The notes under the pieces were generated by a model that was not told the origin of the DNA, did no database searches, and saw only the letters and a program-made list of their open reading frames with translations. A program made the position numbers and the translations under genes. Below, one piece after another: positions 61,034-64,000 of a DNA stretch of 64,000 nucleotides. Source of the DNA: Psoroptes ovis (Eukaryota > Arthropoda > Arachnida > Sarcoptiformes > Psoroptidae); the NCBI GenBank assembly GCA_002943765.1, contig PQWQ01000001.1, positions 1,674,001-1,738,000 on the forward strand, given 5' to 3'. The number at the start of each line of letters is the position of its first letter. Position 1 is the first letter of the stretch.

Positions 61034-62035
61034 TTAAGTATTAGCTAATGATTTATTTAGTTTTGAAATCAACATTGAAATATAAAATTTTTTATATTTA
61101 ATTGGCAATTTATTCAAATGTTGAATTGCTTTATCTAAATTGACATAAGCATTGATTGCAGATTTAAGATCTTTGTTACCATAAATATCGTTATGATCAT
61201 ATTGATCTAATAATTCATGATTTTTCCAAAAAAAATTCAAACCAATCGAATAATCTAAAGCTTTAGTATTATGAAACCACATTGGAGGTATGTAAATACA
61301 GTCACCAGGTTTCAATATACATTCATATTTTCTAGCATTATTTAACAATGGATATTTTTCCAATAAATCTGTAGCTTCTAGATCTATTATTTCAGATTTA
61401 TCACCATTGAGATAAAGAAACGGAGCATCCACTGGTGGGAACAATATCACTCTTTTACATCCATGAATTTGTAATAAAATATTTTCCATTACATCATAAT
61501 GTGTCCAAATTGAAATATTACGTGATGAGATACGTAATACACTTGAAAACAAATGACGTTTTTCACAATCACTTGAACAATTTTTTTCTGTACAAAAATT
61601 AATAAATTCTGGATAAATTACATCATTGGCTATCTCGGGAAACTGTTCAGTAAGATTAGCTATCTGTTTTGTATTATGATTTCCGACTGATCGTAAATAA
61701 TAATAATGATCACTTTGATCATTGGAACAATGTTTCAAAAATTCATTGAAATCCATTAGACAATATTTGAAATTTTTATGAATAAAATTCAACAAAGGAT
61801 TTTCACCAACATGAACAGATACTTGTTTGGAAGATATTTTACTGAAAAAATATTCATTATTACACCAATCATGTAAACATGAACCGAAATTGGCGTCACG
61901 AATTATGAATGGAATATCCTGTGCACGTAAAAAAAATTAGTATAAATCAATAAAAGCAAATTTTACCTGCTCAACAAGTTCATTGAATTTTTGTAAAGTC
62001 AAATCTGAAAATGACAGAACTTTTTCATCAATCAT
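61034..62035 (-). CDS. TYW5: tRNA wybutosine-synthesising protein 5 (JmjC hydroxylase)
   Basis: Fe(II)/2-oxoglutarate JmjC dioxygenase that hydroxylates the wybutosine side chain at position 37 of tRNA-Phe. Two exons (62035-61967 and 61918-61034), separated by a 48-bp intron, give 317 residues, the family size. The iron ligands are seen as HYD in WTHYDVMEN and the distal His in PPMWFHN. The 2-oxoglutarate-binding region includes CKRVILFPP. Family-specific stretches are YYYLRSVG, QFPEIANDVIYPEF, FSSVLRISS, NARKYECILKPGDCIYIPP, and YGNKDLKSAINAYVNLDKAI near the end. No residue expected for activity is missing. It needs upstream TYW1-4 enzymes, which are not in this window. Confidence 0.94.
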
Positions 62036-62230
62036 GATTGATTCAATGCAAAAGAAATAAAATCATATATTATTAAACCAAAAAATCTTAGCTAATCAAA
62101 TGGAAACACGTGAAAATTTCCGAGAAAGCAAATTTGAGAAAGTTCCGGGAAAACACAAAATTTATTTTCTGTAAATTTTGGTGATCAATTCAAAAAGAAA
62201 TCATAAAATTACTTTATAAAAATTATTTAA

Positions 62231-63558
62231 TCACTTAAATGCTTGTATTCCTGTAATTGATCGTCCAAGAATCAATGCATGAATATCATGTGTACCTTCA
62301 TAAGTGTTCACTGCTTCTAAATTCATCATATGTCTTATGATATGATATTCATCCGATATGCCATTACCACCAAGCATATCTCGACAAACACGTGCAATGG
62401 CTAATGCTTTTCCAGTTGAATTGCGTTTCGCTAATGAAACCATTTCTGGTTGTAGTAGATTTTTTTCTTTGAGTCTAGTTAAACGTAAACTGCATAACAA
62501 TGATAGATTGATTTCCGTTAATATGTCGGCTAATTTAACTTGAATAATTTGATTACTAGCCAATGGTTTACCAAATTGTTTACGATCTAAAACATAATTT
62601 CTTGCTATCTCAAAGCAAGATGTTGCTGCACCCATCGCTCCAAATGAAATACCTAATCTAGCATTATTAAGACATGAGAATGGTCCTTTTAATCCTTTTA
62701 CTTTAGGTAGCATATTCTCCTCTGGAACACGAACGTCTTCCATCATAATCATGCCAGTCGCTGATGCTCGCAATGAAAATTTTCCTTGAATCTTAGGTGC
62801 CGTTAATCCTTTCATTCCTTTCTCCAATATGAATCCTCTGATAGTATCATCACATTTAGCCCAAACAACGAACACATCTGCAATCGGTGAATTTGTGATC
62901 CATGTTTTTGATCCGTTCAAGATATAAGTTTTGGTTGATGGATCATATTTAGCATTTGTTTCCATTCCGCTTGGATCACTACCATGATTAGGCTCAGTTA
63001 AACCGAAGCAACCTGGATCAAAATCAAAATTTTATTTAAAAAAAATCAAAAATCAATAAATAACAAACCTATCAATTCTCCTTTAGCCATTTTTGGTAAA
63101 TATTTTTCTTTTTGTTCTTCGGATCCAAATTCATAGATTGGAAACATGACTAATGAGGATTGAACACTGACCGATGAACGATAACCACTATCTACTCGTT
63201 CAAGTTCATAAGTTATTAGACCGTATGATGTAGCTGATACATTGGCACATCCATAACCTTTCAAAGTTGATCCCAATAAGCCTAGTTGTCCCATTTCTTT
63301 AATGATACCAACATCAAATTTTTCCTCACGATTTGCTTGTATGATTCTTGGCATCAATTGTGTTTGGCAATAATTATGTACTTGATCCTTGATTTCTTTC
63401 TCATCACTAGTCAATTCATCATAGAGTCTGAATGGATCTTGCCAATCAAATTTTTCATTATTGAACAAAATGTTTGTTGTACATAAATTTTGTTTTTGTT
63501 GTCGATGTGATAGATGATTTTTAAAATTCAATAATTTCAAATTTTTCAAATGGAACAT
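62231..63558 (-). CDS. GCDH: Glutaryl-CoA dehydrogenase, mitochondrial
   Basis: Flavoenzyme that oxidises and decarboxylates glutaryl-CoA to crotonyl-CoA in lysine and tryptophan breakdown in the mitochondrial matrix. Two exons (63558-63069 and 63012-62231) give 423 residues. The first 35 residues are basic and without acidic residues until NNEKFDWQDPF, consistent with a mitochondrial presequence. Signatures are LLGSTLKGYGCANVSATSYG, ELERVDSGYRSSVSVQSSL, GCFGLTEPNHGSDPSGMET, GSKTWITNSPIADVFVVWA, GKFSLRASATGMI and RDMLGGNGISDEYH. The catalytic Glu is in YEGTHDIHALILGR (about residue 402). It is very close to the animal consensus throughout. Confidence 0.97.
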
Positions 63559-64000
63559 TTTTAATCTTTTGGATGGTGAAAAAAATCTATGAACACTTGT
63601 TGCAGTATTATTAAAATAAATTAAATTGTATTAACCGTATGAATAATAGTAAAAGCATAAATACACATATAATGATATTAAATTTTGTTGTAAGCAATTA
63701 GATTTAACATCTTAAAAAATAAAAATATGATATCATATTTTTTTATCAATATTTATGGCTGATTTTTTTCTCAGCAAATAATTTATCTCATTGAATTTTG
63801 CTCATCTCAAACTTGGTGTTTATTAATTCCTAAATATGATTGAAAAATCAAAGAAAAATATTAATATTAGGCACACTAAATTAAATGAAAAAATATTGAT
63901 AAATAATGATAATACTTCATCTGAATCCATAAGAGATGGCATTGCAGACCTGATTAAGTGAAGATAATTGATAAATTAATTGATTGATTTTTTCAATTGA
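63559..64000 (+). other. Right-end region with a possible first coding exon
   Basis: AT-rich DNA upstream of GCDH. From the ATG at 63836 a frame runs 40 codons (MIEKSKKNINIRHTKLNEKI, later SESIRDGIADLI) to a GTGAAG donor-like site at 63958. This could be the first exon of a divergent gene continuing past the window. The family is unknown and it may be chance. Confidence 0.3.

Noticed and set aside
1..64000. Transposons, tRNA or rRNA genes, CRISPR, or bacterial symbiont inserts
   Set aside because: Reading the gaps showed no transposase or reverse-transcriptase motif, no long terminal or inverted repeats flanking an ORF, no tRNA B-box context, and all genes carry animal-type introns or animal families.

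Overview
This window is nuclear DNA of a small-genome animal, most likely an astigmatid mite (the dust-mite or scab-mite group). The sequence is strongly AT-rich and uses the standard genetic code. The genes are animal-type (novel PKC, Oli- and Delilah-type bHLH factors, MED23, USP34), and almost every intron is only about 50-80 bp. The mite assignment is an inference from compactness, base composition and gene content; no diagnostic marker gene is present. I reconstructed 20 protein-coding genes by joining exons at in-frame splice sites. A possible 21st gene starts at the right edge. I found no rRNA, tRNA, transposase, reverse transcriptase, CRISPR array or bacterial insert.

Layout. 1-1160 (-): DUS2 tRNA-dihydrouridine synthase, running off the left edge. 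1820-3500 (+): an equilibrative nucleoside transporter. 4364-5464 (-): a Delilah/taxi-like bHLH factor. 7309-9066 (+): a cytochrome P450. 9369-9920 (+): WASHC3. 9944-10869 (-): a secreted trypsin-like protease. 11023-11598 (+): a COMMD3-like protein. 14586-17475 (+): novel protein kinase C (epsilon class). 20923-23713 (+): asparaginase with C-terminal ankyrin repeats. 23999-25291 (+): neurochondrin-like. 25288-26079 (-): ZCCHC9. 26243-29954 (+): DHX34. 31970-33049 (+): Oli/BHLHE22-like bHLH factor. 34016-41474 (+): a giant ankyrin-WGR-PARP protein. 42007-46833 (+): MED23. 47237-57538 (+): USP34. 57996-58993 (+): PCMT1. 59114-60793 (-): an unrecognised helical protein. 61034-62035 (-): TYW5. 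62231-63558 (-): glutaryl-CoA dehydrogenase.

Architecture. Housekeeping genes are tightly packed. Two gene pairs start head-to-head within about 160 bp (protease/COMMD3 and ZCCHC9/DHX34). Two convergent pairs nearly touch or overlap (WASHC3/protease, 23 bp apart; neurochondrin/ZCCHC9, whose stop codons overlap). The long gene-free stretches (5.5-7.3, 11.6-14.6, 17.5-20.9 and 30-32 kb) flank developmental or signalling genes (the two bHLH factors and PKC) and are full of simple repeats. These genes do not form one pathway. Recurring themes are RNA metabolism (DUS2, TYW5, DHX34, ZCCHC9), transcription (MED23, two bHLH factors) and ubiquitin or endosomal control (USP34, COMMD3, WASHC3).

The most interesting object is the 2245-residue ankyrin-WGR-PARP protein. 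Its fold can be followed to the C-terminus, but all three residues of the PARP H-Y-E catalytic signature appear to be replaced (Tyr, Cys, Gly), so it looks like a pseudo-ADP-ribosyltransferase. Other notable points are a P450 without the I-helix threonine, a trypsin-like protease lacking the Cys42-Cys58 disulfide, two GC-AG introns, a possible presequence-like extension on PCMT1, and a cluster of hairpins downstream of the Oli-like gene.
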